Source: Arcicella lustrica | Lineage (GTDB): Bacteria; Bacteroidota; Bacteroidia; Cytophagales; Spirosomataceae | Length of the DNA stretch: 64,000 nucleotides | Assembly: GCF_034930985.1 (NCBI RefSeq) | Contig: NZ_JAYGIM010000008.1 | Coordinates: forward strand, 62,001 to 126,000 | Direction: 5' to 3' | Shown: in pieces, positions 53,357 to 63,127 of the stretch | How the letters are laid out: each line of letters starts with the position of its first letter | How positions within the stretch are numbered: the stretch's first letter is position 1 | The notes under the pieces: model-generated | The model's input: only the letters and a program-made list of their open reading frames with translations | Told to the model about the DNA's origin: nothing | Database searches by the model: none | Position numbers and translations under genes: made by a program

Positions 53357-54616
53357 ATGGATAGAGTAATCGAAAAAAACAAATGGTCTGCAAAACGAAT
53401 TCTCCCGTGGATTGGTGGCGTAGCAGTAATTGGACTGATTGCAGCAAGTTATTTCAATACCACAGGCAACAGCAAACTGAATGTAGAGGAAGATAAAATT
53501 ATGATTTCGGAAGTAAGCAAAGGAAGCTTTCAGGAGTTTATCCCTGTTAACGGAATTGTGATGCCTATCCAAACTATTTACTTAGATGCCCTTGAAGGCG
53601 GTAGAGTTGAAGAATTGTATGTAGAAGATGGTGCTATTGTAAAGAAAGAACAACCGCTCTTGAAATTATCGAATACCGACCTTGAATTGGATTTGGCAAA
53701 CCGTGAAACTTCTGTTTTCCAGTTGATTACGCAAATGCAATACACACAAAATTTAGCTCGTGAAAACACCATTCGTCAACAAGCTAATTTAGCAGATATT
53801 GATAATGCTTTGGTAGAAGCCAAAAGAGTATATGAATTGAATAGCCGTTTGCATAAAGAAAAAGTGATCTCTGAACAAGACTATAAATCATCTCTAAACC
53901 TATATAACTATAACGTTAGACGTAAATCGCTGATTGAAAAAACTTTAAAACAAGATTCAATCACAACGGCAACACAATTAACACAAATGAAAGAAACCGT
54001 TGCCCGCACGCAAGAAACCTTGAAATTGATGCGTAAAAAGGCTTCTGATTTAGTGGTGAAAGCTCCAGTAGCGGGTCAACTTACTTCAAGAAATGCCGAA
54101 ATCGGTGAAAACAAAGTACGTGGAGTAAGGTTAGGACAAATTGATGTACTCAGCGGTTTTAAAGTACGTGCTGATATTGACGAACATTATATCGCCAGAG
54201 TATTCATTGGCTTGACGGGTGAATTTACGATTTCGGATAAGACTTATAAACTACGTGTTAAAAAGGTTTACTCACAAGTAACAAACGGACGCTTCCAAGT
54301 AGATATGGAATTTGTTGGAACGCCTCCAAGTGATATTCGTCGTGGACAAACGCTTCAAGTTCGTCTTTCATTAAGCGACCAAACACAAGCAGTTTTATTG
54401 GCAAAAGGTGGTTTCTATCAACAAACTGGCGGAAACTGGATTTTCAAAGTAGGCGAAAACGGACAGAAAGCTTATAAAGTTGACATTCAGTTAGGTCGCC
54501 AAAACCCTGAGTTTTATGAAGTATTAGAAGGCTTAAAACCGGGCGACAAAGTAGTGACATCAAGCTATGAAAATTACGGAGATATGCAGGAGTTGGTGAT
54601 TAAGAAAACACCATAA
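53357..54616 (+). CDS. HlyD/MacA-type efflux adaptor
   Basis: 419 aa. One membrane helix at ~17-34 (ILPWIGGVAVIGLIAASYF), then a lipoyl-like half-motif (GIVMPIQTIYLDALEGGRVEELYVEDGAIVKKEQPLLKLSN), an alpha-helical hairpin (~120-240) and the second half (VVKAPVAGQLTSRNAEIGENKVRG). It is the periplasmic bridge for the ATPase and permeases encoded downstream, as in MacAB. First gene of the operon. A perfect palindrome follows the stop. Confidence 0.93.
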   Translation: MDRVIEKNKWSAKRILPWIGGVAVIGLIAASYFNTTGNSKLNVEEDKIMISEVSKGSFQEFIPVNGIVMPIQTIYLDALEGGRVEELYVEDGAIVKKEQPLLKLSNTDLELDLANRETSVFQLITQMQYTQNLARENTIRQQANLADIDNALVEAKRVYELNSRLHKEKVISEQDYKSSLNLYNYNVRRKSLIEKTLKQDSITTATQLTQMKETVARTQETLKLMRKKASDLVVKAPVAGQLTSRNAEIGENKVRGVRLGQIDVLSGFKVRADIDEHYIARVFIGLTGEFTISDKTYKLRVKKVYSQVTNGRFQVDMEFVGTPPSDIRRGQTLQVRLSLSDQTQAVLLAKGGFYQQTGGNWIFKVGENGQKAYKVDIQLGRQNPEFYEVLEGLKPGDKVVTSSYENYGDMQELVIKKTP

Positions 54617-54618
54617 AT

Positions 54619-54672
54619 CCAATTTTCATCAATAGAGGTGGACTTAAGTCCACCTCTATTGATGAAAATTGG
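54619..54672. repeat. Perfect 54-bp palindrome between adaptor and ATPase genes
   Basis: 27-bp arms 54619-54645 and 54646-54672 are exact complements with no loop base. Centre is GGTGGACTTAAGTCCACC. It begins 3 bp after the adaptor stop. No T-run follows, so a terminator role inside an operon is doubtful; attenuation or mRNA end-protection is possible. Confidence 0.85.
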
Positions 54673-54764
54673 AGAATTATATTCTAAAATCTAAACTAAT
54701 ACAAGATATTCACTCATAAACAAACGCAGCCCCTGCGTTCTCCTCGGAGGTTAGGGTATTTAAC

Positions 54765-55442
54765 ATGCTTAAAATAACAGACTTAGAAAAAATTTACCGT
54801 ACCGAAGACATCGAAACGGTTGCTTTAAACAAACTTTCTTTAGGTGTAAAAAAAGGAGAATTTGTTGCCATCATGGGTCCTTCTGGCTGTGGCAAATCTA
54901 CCTTGTTGAATATCATCGGAATGTTGGATGATGCTGAAAAAGGTAGTTTCATGTTCAATGATGAAGAAATTATCCACTTCAACGAACGTCGCCGTGCTGA
55001 CCTCCGCAAACGTAATATTGGTTTCGTGTTCCAATCTTTCAACTTGATTGATGAACTAACAGTATATGAAAATGTAGAATTACCTCTTTTGTATTTAGGA
55101 GTTGATGCTGCTGAACGCAAACAAAAGGTAGAAGCTGTATTGGAAAAAGTACAAATCATGCACCGTAGAAATCACTTTCCACAACAATTATCGGGTGGTC
55201 AGCAACAACGTTGTGCCGTAGCTCGTGCCGTTGTGAATACCCCAAAATTAATCTTAGCCGATGAGCCAACAGGTAATTTGGATTCTACGAATGGTAACGA
55301 AGTGATGCAATTACTAACAGAATTGAATGAAGCAGGAACGACCGTAATCATGGTAACGCACTCTGAACATGACGCTCGTTATGCCCACAGAATCATTCGT
55401 TTATTGGATGGAAAAGTGGTGATGGAGAATATTTTGGGATAA
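54765..55442 (+). CDS. MacB/LolD-type ABC ATPase
   Basis: 225 aa. Walker A GPSGCGKSTLLN (residues ~38-49, Lys44), Q-loop FVFQSFNLIDELTVYENV, signature LSGGQQQRCAVARAV, Walker B LILADEPTGNLDS and H-loop MVTHSEHD. This is the energising subunit for FtsX-like permeases, and four follow directly. The family does mechanotransmission: it drives the adaptor and TolC channel rather than moving substrate through its own membrane domain. Confidence 0.94.
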   Translation: MLKITDLEKIYRTEDIETVALNKLSLGVKKGEFVAIMGPSGCGKSTLLNIIGMLDDAEKGSFMFNDEEIIHFNERRRADLRKRNIGFVFQSFNLIDELTVYENVELPLLYLGVDAAERKQKVEAVLEKVQIMHRRNHFPQQLSGGQQQRCAVARAVVNTPKLILADEPTGNLDSTNGNEVMQLLTELNEAGTTVIMVTHSEHDARYAHRIIRLLDGKVVMENILG

Positions 55443-55458
55443 CCTCATTGAGTGATTT

Positions 55459-55540
55459 AGTGAATTGTGAATGAGTGAGTAAATAATTGTAAAAATCACT
55501 CAATCACTAATTCACAACTCACTAAATATCAATTGCAAAA
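55459..55540. repeat. Imperfect inverted repeat between ATPase and first permease
   Basis: GTGAATTGTGAATGAGTGA-type sequence (from ~55459) is mirrored by TCACTCAATCACTAATTCACAACTCACT (~55495-55525) with gaps. It is built from the same GAGTGA/ATTCAC words as the other permease leaders. Not a clean terminator. Confidence 0.5.
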
Positions 55541-55551
55541 CCTTTAAAACC

Positions 55552-57948
55552 ATGTTAACAAATTATATAAAAATAGCTTTTCGTAACCTTTTGAGGAACA
55601 AAAGTTACGCTTTTATCAATATAGCAGGTTTGTCGTTAGGGCTTACCTGCGCCATGTTGATTTTTGCTTTAGTTCGCTACCATTTCAGTATTGATAAACA
55701 TCACAGCAAATATGAAAATACTTACAGAATCGTAAGTGAATTTGTTTCGAGAGAAGGTGGTGAAAATTTTCATTCTCCAGGTGTCCCCTATCCTCTTGGC
55801 AAAGCTGTTTTAACAGATTATCCCAATATCGAAAACCTTTCGATGACGGAATTAATCGAAGATTATTTCGAGGCGATTCCATCAAAAAATGGCGAAGACA
55901 AAAAATTTAAAGAAACTGGTGAAGGTGCTTTTGTAGAACCTACTTTCTTTAAAATCTTTGATTACGAATGGATTCAAGGAGGTTTTGAAGAATTAAAAAA
56001 TCCTAATACGGTTGTCATCAGTGAGAAAAATGCCATAAAGTATTTTGGAACAACAGACGTAATAGGTAATGTCATAAAACACGAAGGTCGTTTGAACCTT
56101 AAAATCGTTGGTGTTTTCAAAGATTATAAAGACAATACAGATTTTGCCTACGAAGTAATGCCCTCGTATGCAAGTTTGAAAGAATATTATGGTTCTATCA
56201 ACGATAATTTCGGAAGTACAAATAGCAGTACTCGTTGTGTAGTTTCATTGAACGAAAAATTCACCAAAGCTAATTGGGACAAACTGATGCCTGCTTTTGT
56301 GAAAAAATACCGTCCAGATGAAGCAAAATATATTCACTATGTAATGCAACCATTGAAAGAAATTCACTTTTCAGAAGACTATGGTGGCATCAATAAAAAC
56401 CTTATTTTATCACTCTTTGCCATTGGTATTTTCTTAATTATTACAGCAAGTATCAACTTCGTCAATTTAGCAACCGCTCAGGCTTTGAAACGTTCTAAAG
56501 AAGTAGGTGTTCGCAAAGTTTTAGGAAGTTCAAAGGCACAATTGTTTTGGCAATTTATGGCTGAAACAGCCATGATTACCATTACTTCATTGCTGATTTC
56601 AATTGTACTTTTTCAATTTGGGGAGAAAGTGGCACGTGAGTACTTAGATGGAGCTTTCAGATTTACTTTCTACTTCGATGCCTCTGTTATCTTGTATGTT
56701 GTCCTTATTATTCTTGCCGTTATCGTACTTTCTGGAGCGTACCCAGCTTTAGTATTGGCAGGATTTCAACCCGTAATGGCTCTGAAAGGTAAAATTTCAA
56801 CACAACAAGTAGGTGGTTTTTCTGTAAGAAGAAGTTTGGTAGTCGTTCAGTTTGCCATTTCGCAAATGCTAATTATTGGCATGGCAGTAGTGACAAGCCA
56901 ACTGTCGTATTTTCAGAATAAGGATTTAGGCTTCAAAAAAGAATCTATCTTAACCATTAGTCTTCCTTTTATGTCGAAGCAAGATGTTGTCAAAATGAAT
57001 ACCTTCAAGAATTTGGCTTCGGCTGTTCCTGATGTAGAAAAAATCAGTTTTTCAATGTCGGGTCCACCGCAATCTGGCTGGGTAAATAGCACAAGTTTAA
57101 GATTTGACAATCGTGGAGAAGACGAAAAATGGAGTACTCATGTCAAAAGCATTGACGCTAATTATTTAGATTTATACGGTATAAAATTAGTAGCTGGGCG
57201 TAACCTTTACCCTTCTGATTCTATCAGAGAAGTAGTGGTAAATGAAGCTTTTGCGAAAAAGCTTAACTTCAAAGACCCAGCAAAAATTATCGGTAAAAAA
57301 ATAGAAGCAAGAGGGCGAAATGTAGAAATCGTGGGCGTAGTAAAAGACTTTCATCAACAGTCACTTTCCCAAACGATTGAACCTTTATACATGACAACCT
57401 TGGCTACAAATTACTATTCTGTCAATGTTAAATTACGTTCAGCTAATTTTCAAAAAGTAATTAAAACTTTAGAAAAAAGCTTTAATCAAGTATATCCAGA
57501 AAGTTACTTCAATCATCAATTTGTAGATGAAGCCATCCAAAGAGCTTACCAAGAAGAAGAAACAATGGGCAAACTCATCAACTTCTTTGCTTTGGTTGCC
57601 ATCTTAATTGGTTGTTTGGGGCTTTACGGTTTGGTGTCGTTCATGGCAGCACAAAAAACCAAAGAAATCGGTATCAGAAAAGTATTAGGAGCAAGTATTG
57701 GCAATATTTTAATGATGTTCGGAAAAGAATTTGCTCAATTAATCATCATCGCTTTTTTTATCGCCGCTCCTGCTGCTTGGTGGATAATGAACGCTTGGTT
57801 ACAAAATTATGAGTACCGCATCAGCATTGGTGCAGGGATTTTCTTACTTTCTATTGGTACGACGATACTCATTGCCAGCATTACGGTAGGTTATCGTTCG
57901 GTTCGTGCATCCTTAGCAAATCCCGTAAAAAGTTTAAGAACAGAATGA
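55552..57948 (+). CDS. FtsX-like ABC permease 1
   Basis: 798 aa. Four-helix MacB topology duplicated in Bacteroidota style: helix at ~20-40, MacB periplasmic core domain, helices ~285-310, ~335-360, ~380-405, then a second periplasmic domain and three helices from ~680. Starts MLTNYIKIAFRNLLRNKSYAFINIAGLSLGL and ends NPVKSLRTE. KEVGVRKVLGSSK and KEIGIRKVLGASIGN are the two FtsX motifs. First of four tandem paralogues. Substrate unknown. Confidence 0.93.
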   Translation: MLTNYIKIAFRNLLRNKSYAFINIAGLSLGLTCAMLIFALVRYHFSIDKHHSKYENTYRIVSEFVSREGGENFHSPGVPYPLGKAVLTDYPNIENLSMTELIEDYFEAIPSKNGEDKKFKETGEGAFVEPTFFKIFDYEWIQGGFEELKNPNTVVISEKNAIKYFGTTDVIGNVIKHEGRLNLKIVGVFKDYKDNTDFAYEVMPSYASLKEYYGSINDNFGSTNSSTRCVVSLNEKFTKANWDKLMPAFVKKYRPDEAKYIHYVMQPLKEIHFSEDYGGINKNLILSLFAIGIFLIITASINFVNLATAQALKRSKEVGVRKVLGSSKAQLFWQFMAETAMITITSLLISIVLFQFGEKVAREYLDGAFRFTFYFDASVILYVVLIILAVIVLSGAYPALVLAGFQPVMALKGKISTQQVGGFSVRRSLVVVQFAISQMLIIGMAVVTSQLSYFQNKDLGFKKESILTISLPFMSKQDVVKMNTFKNLASAVPDVEKISFSMSGPPQSGWVNSTSLRFDNRGEDEKWSTHVKSIDANYLDLYGIKLVAGRNLYPSDSIREVVVNEAFAKKLNFKDPAKIIGKKIEARGRNVEIVGVVKDFHQQSLSQTIEPLYMTTLATNYYSVNVKLRSANFQKVIKTLEKSFNQVYPESYFNHQFVDEAIQRAYQEEETMGKLINFFALVAILIGCLGLYGLVSFMAAQKTKEIGIRKVLGASIGNILMMFGKEFAQLIIIAFFIAAPAAWWIMNAWLQNYEYRISIGAGIFLLSIGTTILIASITVGYRSVRASLANPVKSLRTE

Positions 57949-57951
57949 TTT

Positions 57952-57986
57952 TTGAGTTGGGAGTTTTGAATGCGGAGTGAGGAGTA
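57952..57986. repeat. Leader repeat, copy 1 (after permease 1)
   Basis: TTGAGTTG...GAATGCGGAGTGAGGAGTA at 57952-57986 matches the segment at 63047-63081 after permease 3 nearly throughout. It is part of a duplicated gene-flank unit. Confidence 0.7.
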
Positions 57987-58061
57987 AATTTTTCGAAATC
58001 CTAAATCCAAAATCCTTTAGTCTTTAAGTCCTTGAGTCAACAACCCTAAAACCTAAGAAAC

Positions 58062-60440
58062 ATGTTACAAAATTATTTCAAAATTGCACTAAGAACATTG
58101 TTGAGAAACAAAGCTTTCTCTGCCATCAATATCGTTGGGCTTTCAGTAGGTATGGCTGTAGCAATGTTGATTGGCTTATGGATTTATGATGAAATTTCTT
58201 TCGATAAATATCACCAAAAATACGACCGTCTGGCACAAGTAATGCAAAACCAAACTTGGAATGGCGTTACGGGTTCGCAAACGGCAATGCCTTTGCCTTT
58301 AGCTCCAGAACTAAGAGCTAAGTATTCAGGAGATTTCAAAAATGTAGTTTTGTCTTCATGGAATTTTGAACACATTTTGGCAGTAGGCGATAGAAAATTT
58401 ACCAAAACTGGAAATTTTGTAGAACCGAAATTTCCAGAAATGTTTTCGTTCAAAATGTTGAAAGGTTCTCAAAATGGGCTTAAAGACCCCTACTCTATCC
58501 TTATTTCTGAATCAGTTGCCACTGCTTTATTTGGGAATACCGACCCCATTAATAAGATAATTAAGGTCAATAACAAAACCGATGTAAAAGTAACAGGTGT
58601 TTATGAGGATTTACCGCATAATACCAGTTTGACCGAAGTTACTTTTGTTTTGCCTTGGAGTTTATACTTAGCCACAGAAAATTGGGTGAAGAACTCGCAA
58701 GACCAGTGGAATAATAATTCATTCCAAACTTTTGCAGAATTGAATCCAAATGCTGACTTTGATAAAGTTTCTGCAAAAATTAAGTTTGTAAAATTCAATC
58801 ATGATAAACAAGATGCAGCCAAACCAACGGTGTTCTTACATCCGATGAGTAAATGGCATTTGTATTCTGAATTCAAAGATGGCAAAATTGCTGGCGGACG
58901 TATTCAGTTTGTATGGTTATTTGGCATTATTGGCGTGTTTGTACTTTTGTTGGCTTGCATCAATTTCATGAATTTAAGTACTGCTCGCTCTGAAAAACGT
59001 GCTAAAGAAGTAGGCGTTCGTAAAGCAATTGGTTCGGTTCGTTCGCAATTAATTACTCAGTTTTTAAGCGAGTCTTTACTGATTGTTGTTTTTGCTTTTA
59101 TCCTTACATTGGTGTTGGTAACGCTTACTTTGCCTTGGTTCAATGAATTATCAGATAAAAAAATGTCCATTCTTTGGACAAATCCATATTTCTGGCTCAT
59201 CAGTATTTCATTTTCATTGATTACAGGTTTGGTTTCAGGAAGTTATCCAGCATTTTACTTATCATCTTTTGATCCTATCAGAGTACTAAAAGGTACATTT
59301 CGTGTGGGGCGATTTGCCGCCATTCCTCGTAAAGTATTGGTAGTAATTCAATTTACGGTTTCGGTTACTTTAATCATCGGAACAATTATCGTATATCGCC
59401 AAATTCAACACGCTAAAAATCGCCCAATTGGTTATAGTCGTGATGGACTGATTGCTATAAACATCAATACTCCTGAATTGGTGGGTCATTATGATGCACT
59501 TAGAAGTGATTTATTAAAAACAGGAGCAGTATATGAAATGTCACAGTCATCAAGTCCAACAACGGCAGTTTATTCCAACCAAATTGGTTTCAATTGGGAA
59601 GGAAAAGACCCTAATTTACAAGCACTTTTCGGAGTAATTGCCGTTTCACATGATTATGCAAAATCGGTAGGTTGGCAATTTGTAGAAGGTAGAGATTTTT
59701 CAAGAAGTTTTTCGACAGATACTTCTGCCATGATTTTGAATGAAGCAGCTGCAAAATTTATTGGTTTCAAAAAAACGGCAGGACAAAACATCAATTGGAA
59801 CGATAAAAATTATCGTATCGTGGGTGTCATTAAAAATATGGTGATGGAATCGCCTTATGAACCTATCAAACCAACGATATTTTTTATCAATTATGGTTGG
59901 GCAAATATTATCAATATCAAGTTGAATCCAGCCATGAGTGCCTCCGCTTCTTTAGAAAAAGTAGGAGATGTATTCAAAAAATATAATCCGGGTAGTCCAT
60001 TCGATTACAAGTTTGCCGACGACCAATACGCTTTGAAATTCAGTGGCGAAGAACGTATAGGTAAATTAGCTACTTTCTTTGCTTGCTTGGCAATTTTCAT
60101 TTCTTGTTTGGGCATTTTCGGCTTGGCATCTTTCACGGCAGAACAACGCACGAAAGAAATTGGTGTCAGAAAAGTATTAGGTGCTTCGATTTTCAATTTA
60201 TGGCAATTACTATCAAAAGATTTTGTGATGTTGGTCATGATTTCCTTCCTAATCGCTACGCCAATTGCTTATTACTTTATGAATGGCTGGCTGAAAAATT
60301 ATGAATATCGTTCTGAGATTTCTTGGTGGATTTTTGGAATATCAGGTTTAGGTGCATTGATTATTACTTTACTAACCGTAAGCTATCAGGCCGTAAAAGC
60401 AGCTTCGGCTAATCCAGTGAAGAGTTTAAGAACAGAATGA
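58062..60440 (+). CDS. FtsX-like ABC permease 2
   Basis: 792 aa, same layout as permease 1. MLQNYFKIALRTLLRNKAFSAINIVGLSVGM at the N-terminus, FtsX motifs KEVGVRKAIGSVRSQL and KEIGVRKVLGASIFNLW, end NPVKSLRTE. It diverges from the others in the first periplasmic domain, so the paralogues may recognise different adaptors or substrates. 113 bp separates it from permease 1. Confidence 0.93.
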   Translation: MLQNYFKIALRTLLRNKAFSAINIVGLSVGMAVAMLIGLWIYDEISFDKYHQKYDRLAQVMQNQTWNGVTGSQTAMPLPLAPELRAKYSGDFKNVVLSSWNFEHILAVGDRKFTKTGNFVEPKFPEMFSFKMLKGSQNGLKDPYSILISESVATALFGNTDPINKIIKVNNKTDVKVTGVYEDLPHNTSLTEVTFVLPWSLYLATENWVKNSQDQWNNNSFQTFAELNPNADFDKVSAKIKFVKFNHDKQDAAKPTVFLHPMSKWHLYSEFKDGKIAGGRIQFVWLFGIIGVFVLLLACINFMNLSTARSEKRAKEVGVRKAIGSVRSQLITQFLSESLLIVVFAFILTLVLVTLTLPWFNELSDKKMSILWTNPYFWLISISFSLITGLVSGSYPAFYLSSFDPIRVLKGTFRVGRFAAIPRKVLVVIQFTVSVTLIIGTIIVYRQIQHAKNRPIGYSRDGLIAININTPELVGHYDALRSDLLKTGAVYEMSQSSSPTTAVYSNQIGFNWEGKDPNLQALFGVIAVSHDYAKSVGWQFVEGRDFSRSFSTDTSAMILNEAAAKFIGFKKTAGQNINWNDKNYRIVGVIKNMVMESPYEPIKPTIFFINYGWANIINIKLNPAMSASASLEKVGDVFKKYNPGSPFDYKFADDQYALKFSGEERIGKLATFFACLAIFISCLGIFGLASFTAEQRTKEIGVRKVLGASIFNLWQLLSKDFVMLVMISFLIATPIAYYFMNGWLKNYEYRSEISWWIFGISGLGALIITLLTVSYQAVKAASANPVKSLRTE

Positions 60441-60509
60441 TTCGATTTGGGATTGGGGATTTCGGATTTGGGATTTAAAAAAAATCACCGAAATCTCAAA
60501 TCCAAAATC

Positions 60510-60549
60510 CTTTAGTCCTTTAGTCCTTTAGTCCTTTAGTCCTTTAGTC
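60510..60549. repeat. Tandem octamer array
   Basis: Five consecutive copies of CTTTAGTC fill 60510-60549 in the leader of permease 3. One or two copies of the same word occur in the leaders before permease 2 (near 58014) and permease 4 (near 63102). It is a slippage-prone array. Confidence 0.85.
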
Positions 60550-60570
60550 ATCAATCCTAAAGTCAAGAAA

Positions 60571-63045
60571 ATGTTCAAAAATCATTTAAAAATCGCTTTG
60601 AGAATCTTGTTGAGAAACAAGGTTTACTCATTCGTTAATATATTGGGTTTGGCAATTGGCGTAAGTGCCTGCTTGGTGATTTATTTACTTGTAAGTTTTG
60701 AACTGAGTTTTGAGGACTTTCAACCCGACCGTGAACGTATTTATAGAGTAACTTCTGGTTTCAAAAACCAAGAAGGGGAAGCTTTTTATAATGCAGGATT
60801 ATCATCTCCGATGCCCTCTTCTATTGTACAAGAAATTTCGGGCATAGAATATTTATCGGCTTGTCATGTTTGGAGTGCAAGAGCCACCGTGCCAAATGAT
60901 AAAAAAGATGGAAAAAATCCACCTAAAATCTGGAAAAATGAAGACTCAGAAGTATTAGTTTGTCAGCCTGAGTATTTCAAAATTTTCAACTACGAATGGT
61001 TAGCTGGCAATCAAAAAACGGCACTAACTACACCAAACGAAGTAGTTTTAACACAAACCGAAGCAGAAAAATATTTTGGCAAAATTCCTTTACAACAAGT
61101 ATTAGGCAAGCAATTATACTTCAATGATTCTTTGGCGACAACTGTAACGGGCATTGTGAAAGACTTCCCTGTTAATTCTGATTTTAAGTTTAAAAATTTT
61201 ATTTCTTTCAAAAGCATTGAATCCAAAAATTGGCGTAAAGAATTTCAATTAGACCAATGGACGAATACCAATTCGAGTTCAATGGCTTTTGTCAAGCTTA
61301 CTCAAAATGTCAAAGCCATTACTGTAAATGCACAATTTCCTGCTTTTCTAAAAAAACATCTCGACCAAAAAGATGAATGGAATATTGGTAGAACACTGAC
61401 TTTGCAAGCCTTATCAGACATTCATTTTTGTGATAAATTACAAGACAATTTCTCAAGACAAGTACATTTACCAACACTTTACACATTGTTGGGAATCGCT
61501 GGATTTTTGCTGTTGATTGCCTCCATCAATTATGTCAATTTATCAACCGCCCAATCTATCACTCGTGTGAAAGAAATTGGTGTTCGGAAAGTTTTAGGAA
61601 GTAATAGAAAAACTTTAGTGATTCAGTTTTTGTGTGAAACCTTTATCATCACTTCTTTAGCTGTATTTTTCTCTGTTATTTTAGTAGAACCCATTCTTTG
61701 GATTTTCAAAGATTTTATTCCGAAAGAATTATCTTTTAATGTTTTGAGTCCGAATATTTTAGGCTTTTTAGGTATCATCACACTTGCAACTTGTGTGTTG
61801 TCGGGCTTGTACCCTGCTTGGATGATTTCATCTTATCAGCCCGTTTCATCTTTGAAAAACCAAGTATCATCTGGCGGACAAACTCGTACTGCGCTACTTC
61901 GTAAAGCCTTGATTACTTTCCAATTTACGGCATCGCAAGTATTTATTTTGGGAACAATCATTGTGGCTACGCAATCGAAATATATGCTTAATAAAGACCT
62001 TGGTTTTAAGAAAGATGCCATCGTTCATTTTTACACAGATTGGAACGACCCAGACAATAACAAGAAATTTGTATTGATTCAAAAAATCAAGCAAATTCCT
62101 GAAATAGAAAGCGTTAGTCTTGGAGAAACCCCTGCAAGAAATGGTTATTCTACCAACAGAGTGACTTATAACGAAGGTGGAAAAGAAATCAAAATAGACG
62201 TTCATAGAAGAACGATTGATGAAAATTATATACCGATGTTTGGTATAAAAATTTTAGCAGGCAGAAACATTATTGATAGCGACTCAGCCAAAGAATTTAT
62301 CATTAACGAAACTTACGCAAAAGCATTGGGTTTCAAAAAACCTGAACAAGCTGTTGGACATTTTTTAGTGTATTCGGGCGGAAAAGGAGATTATAAATTG
62401 CCCATCGTAGGCGTAGTGGCTGATTTTCATTTACAATCATTGCACAAAGCCATTCAACCTTTGTATATGATGTCGGAAACCAAGTATGAGTCTGCGATGA
62501 GTGTAAAAATTCATAGTAAAGGACAATCTTCTGCTGATTTCAAAAGTGTTTTAGCCAAAATAGAAAAAGCTTACAAGGAAATCTATCCTAATAGTTACGA
62601 AGAATTTAGTCCGAAGTTTTTTGATGAAAGCATTGCCAAATTCTATGAAAAAGAAGAACGCTTTGCTAAAATTCTCAATACCGCTACGGGCGTTGCTATC
62701 TTGATTTCTTGCATGGGTTTATTTGGCTTGGTGGCTTTTACAACCCAACAACGCACCAAAGAAATTGGTATTCGCAAAGTATTGGGAGCTTCAGTGACAC
62801 AAATCATGCAATTGCTGTCGAAAGACTTTTTGAAATTAGTCATTTTAGGAATCTTCATTGCTACGCCAATTGCCTATTGGGCGATGAATCAATGGTTACA
62901 AGATTTCGCTTATCGCATTACTATTAGTTGGTGGATTTTTGCTTTGGGTGGAATCGCCTCTATCATCATTGCTTTGATTTCTGTAAGTTATCAATCGGTA
63001 AAAGCTGCTTTGATGAACCCAGTGAAGAGTTTAAGAACAGAATAA
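60571..63045 (+). CDS. FtsX-like ABC permease 3
   Basis: 824 aa. MFKNHLKIALRILLRNKVYSFVNILGLAIGV, FtsX motifs KEIGVRKVLGSNRKTL and KEIGIRKVLGASVTQIM, end NPVKSLRTE. The first 62 bp plus 16 bp upstream are identical to the beginning of permease 4, evidence of recent duplication or gene conversion. Same expected role as its neighbours. Confidence 0.93.
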   Translation: MFKNHLKIALRILLRNKVYSFVNILGLAIGVSACLVIYLLVSFELSFEDFQPDRERIYRVTSGFKNQEGEAFYNAGLSSPMPSSIVQEISGIEYLSACHVWSARATVPNDKKDGKNPPKIWKNEDSEVLVCQPEYFKIFNYEWLAGNQKTALTTPNEVVLTQTEAEKYFGKIPLQQVLGKQLYFNDSLATTVTGIVKDFPVNSDFKFKNFISFKSIESKNWRKEFQLDQWTNTNSSSMAFVKLTQNVKAITVNAQFPAFLKKHLDQKDEWNIGRTLTLQALSDIHFCDKLQDNFSRQVHLPTLYTLLGIAGFLLLIASINYVNLSTAQSITRVKEIGVRKVLGSNRKTLVIQFLCETFIITSLAVFFSVILVEPILWIFKDFIPKELSFNVLSPNILGFLGIITLATCVLSGLYPAWMISSYQPVSSLKNQVSSGGQTRTALLRKALITFQFTASQVFILGTIIVATQSKYMLNKDLGFKKDAIVHFYTDWNDPDNNKKFVLIQKIKQIPEIESVSLGETPARNGYSTNRVTYNEGGKEIKIDVHRRTIDENYIPMFGIKILAGRNIIDSDSAKEFIINETYAKALGFKKPEQAVGHFLVYSGGKGDYKLPIVGVVADFHLQSLHKAIQPLYMMSETKYESAMSVKIHSKGQSSADFKSVLAKIEKAYKEIYPNSYEEFSPKFFDESIAKFYEKEERFAKILNTATGVAILISCMGLFGLVAFTTQQRTKEIGIRKVLGASVTQIMQLLSKDFLKLVILGIFIATPIAYWAMNQWLQDFAYRITISWWIFALGGIASIIIALISVSYQSVKAALMNPVKSLRTE

Positions 63046-63046
63046 G

Positions 63047-63081
63047 TTGAGTTGTGAATTTTGAGTGCGGAGTGAGGAGTA
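63047..63081. repeat. Leader repeat, copy 2 (after permease 3)
   Basis: Nearly the same as 57952-57986. It precedes the short CTTTAGTCC-containing stretch before permease 4. Confidence 0.7.
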
Positions 63082-63127
63082 TTTTCTCTCCAAACCTCCA
63101 AAGTCCTTTAGTCCTAAAGTCAAGAAA

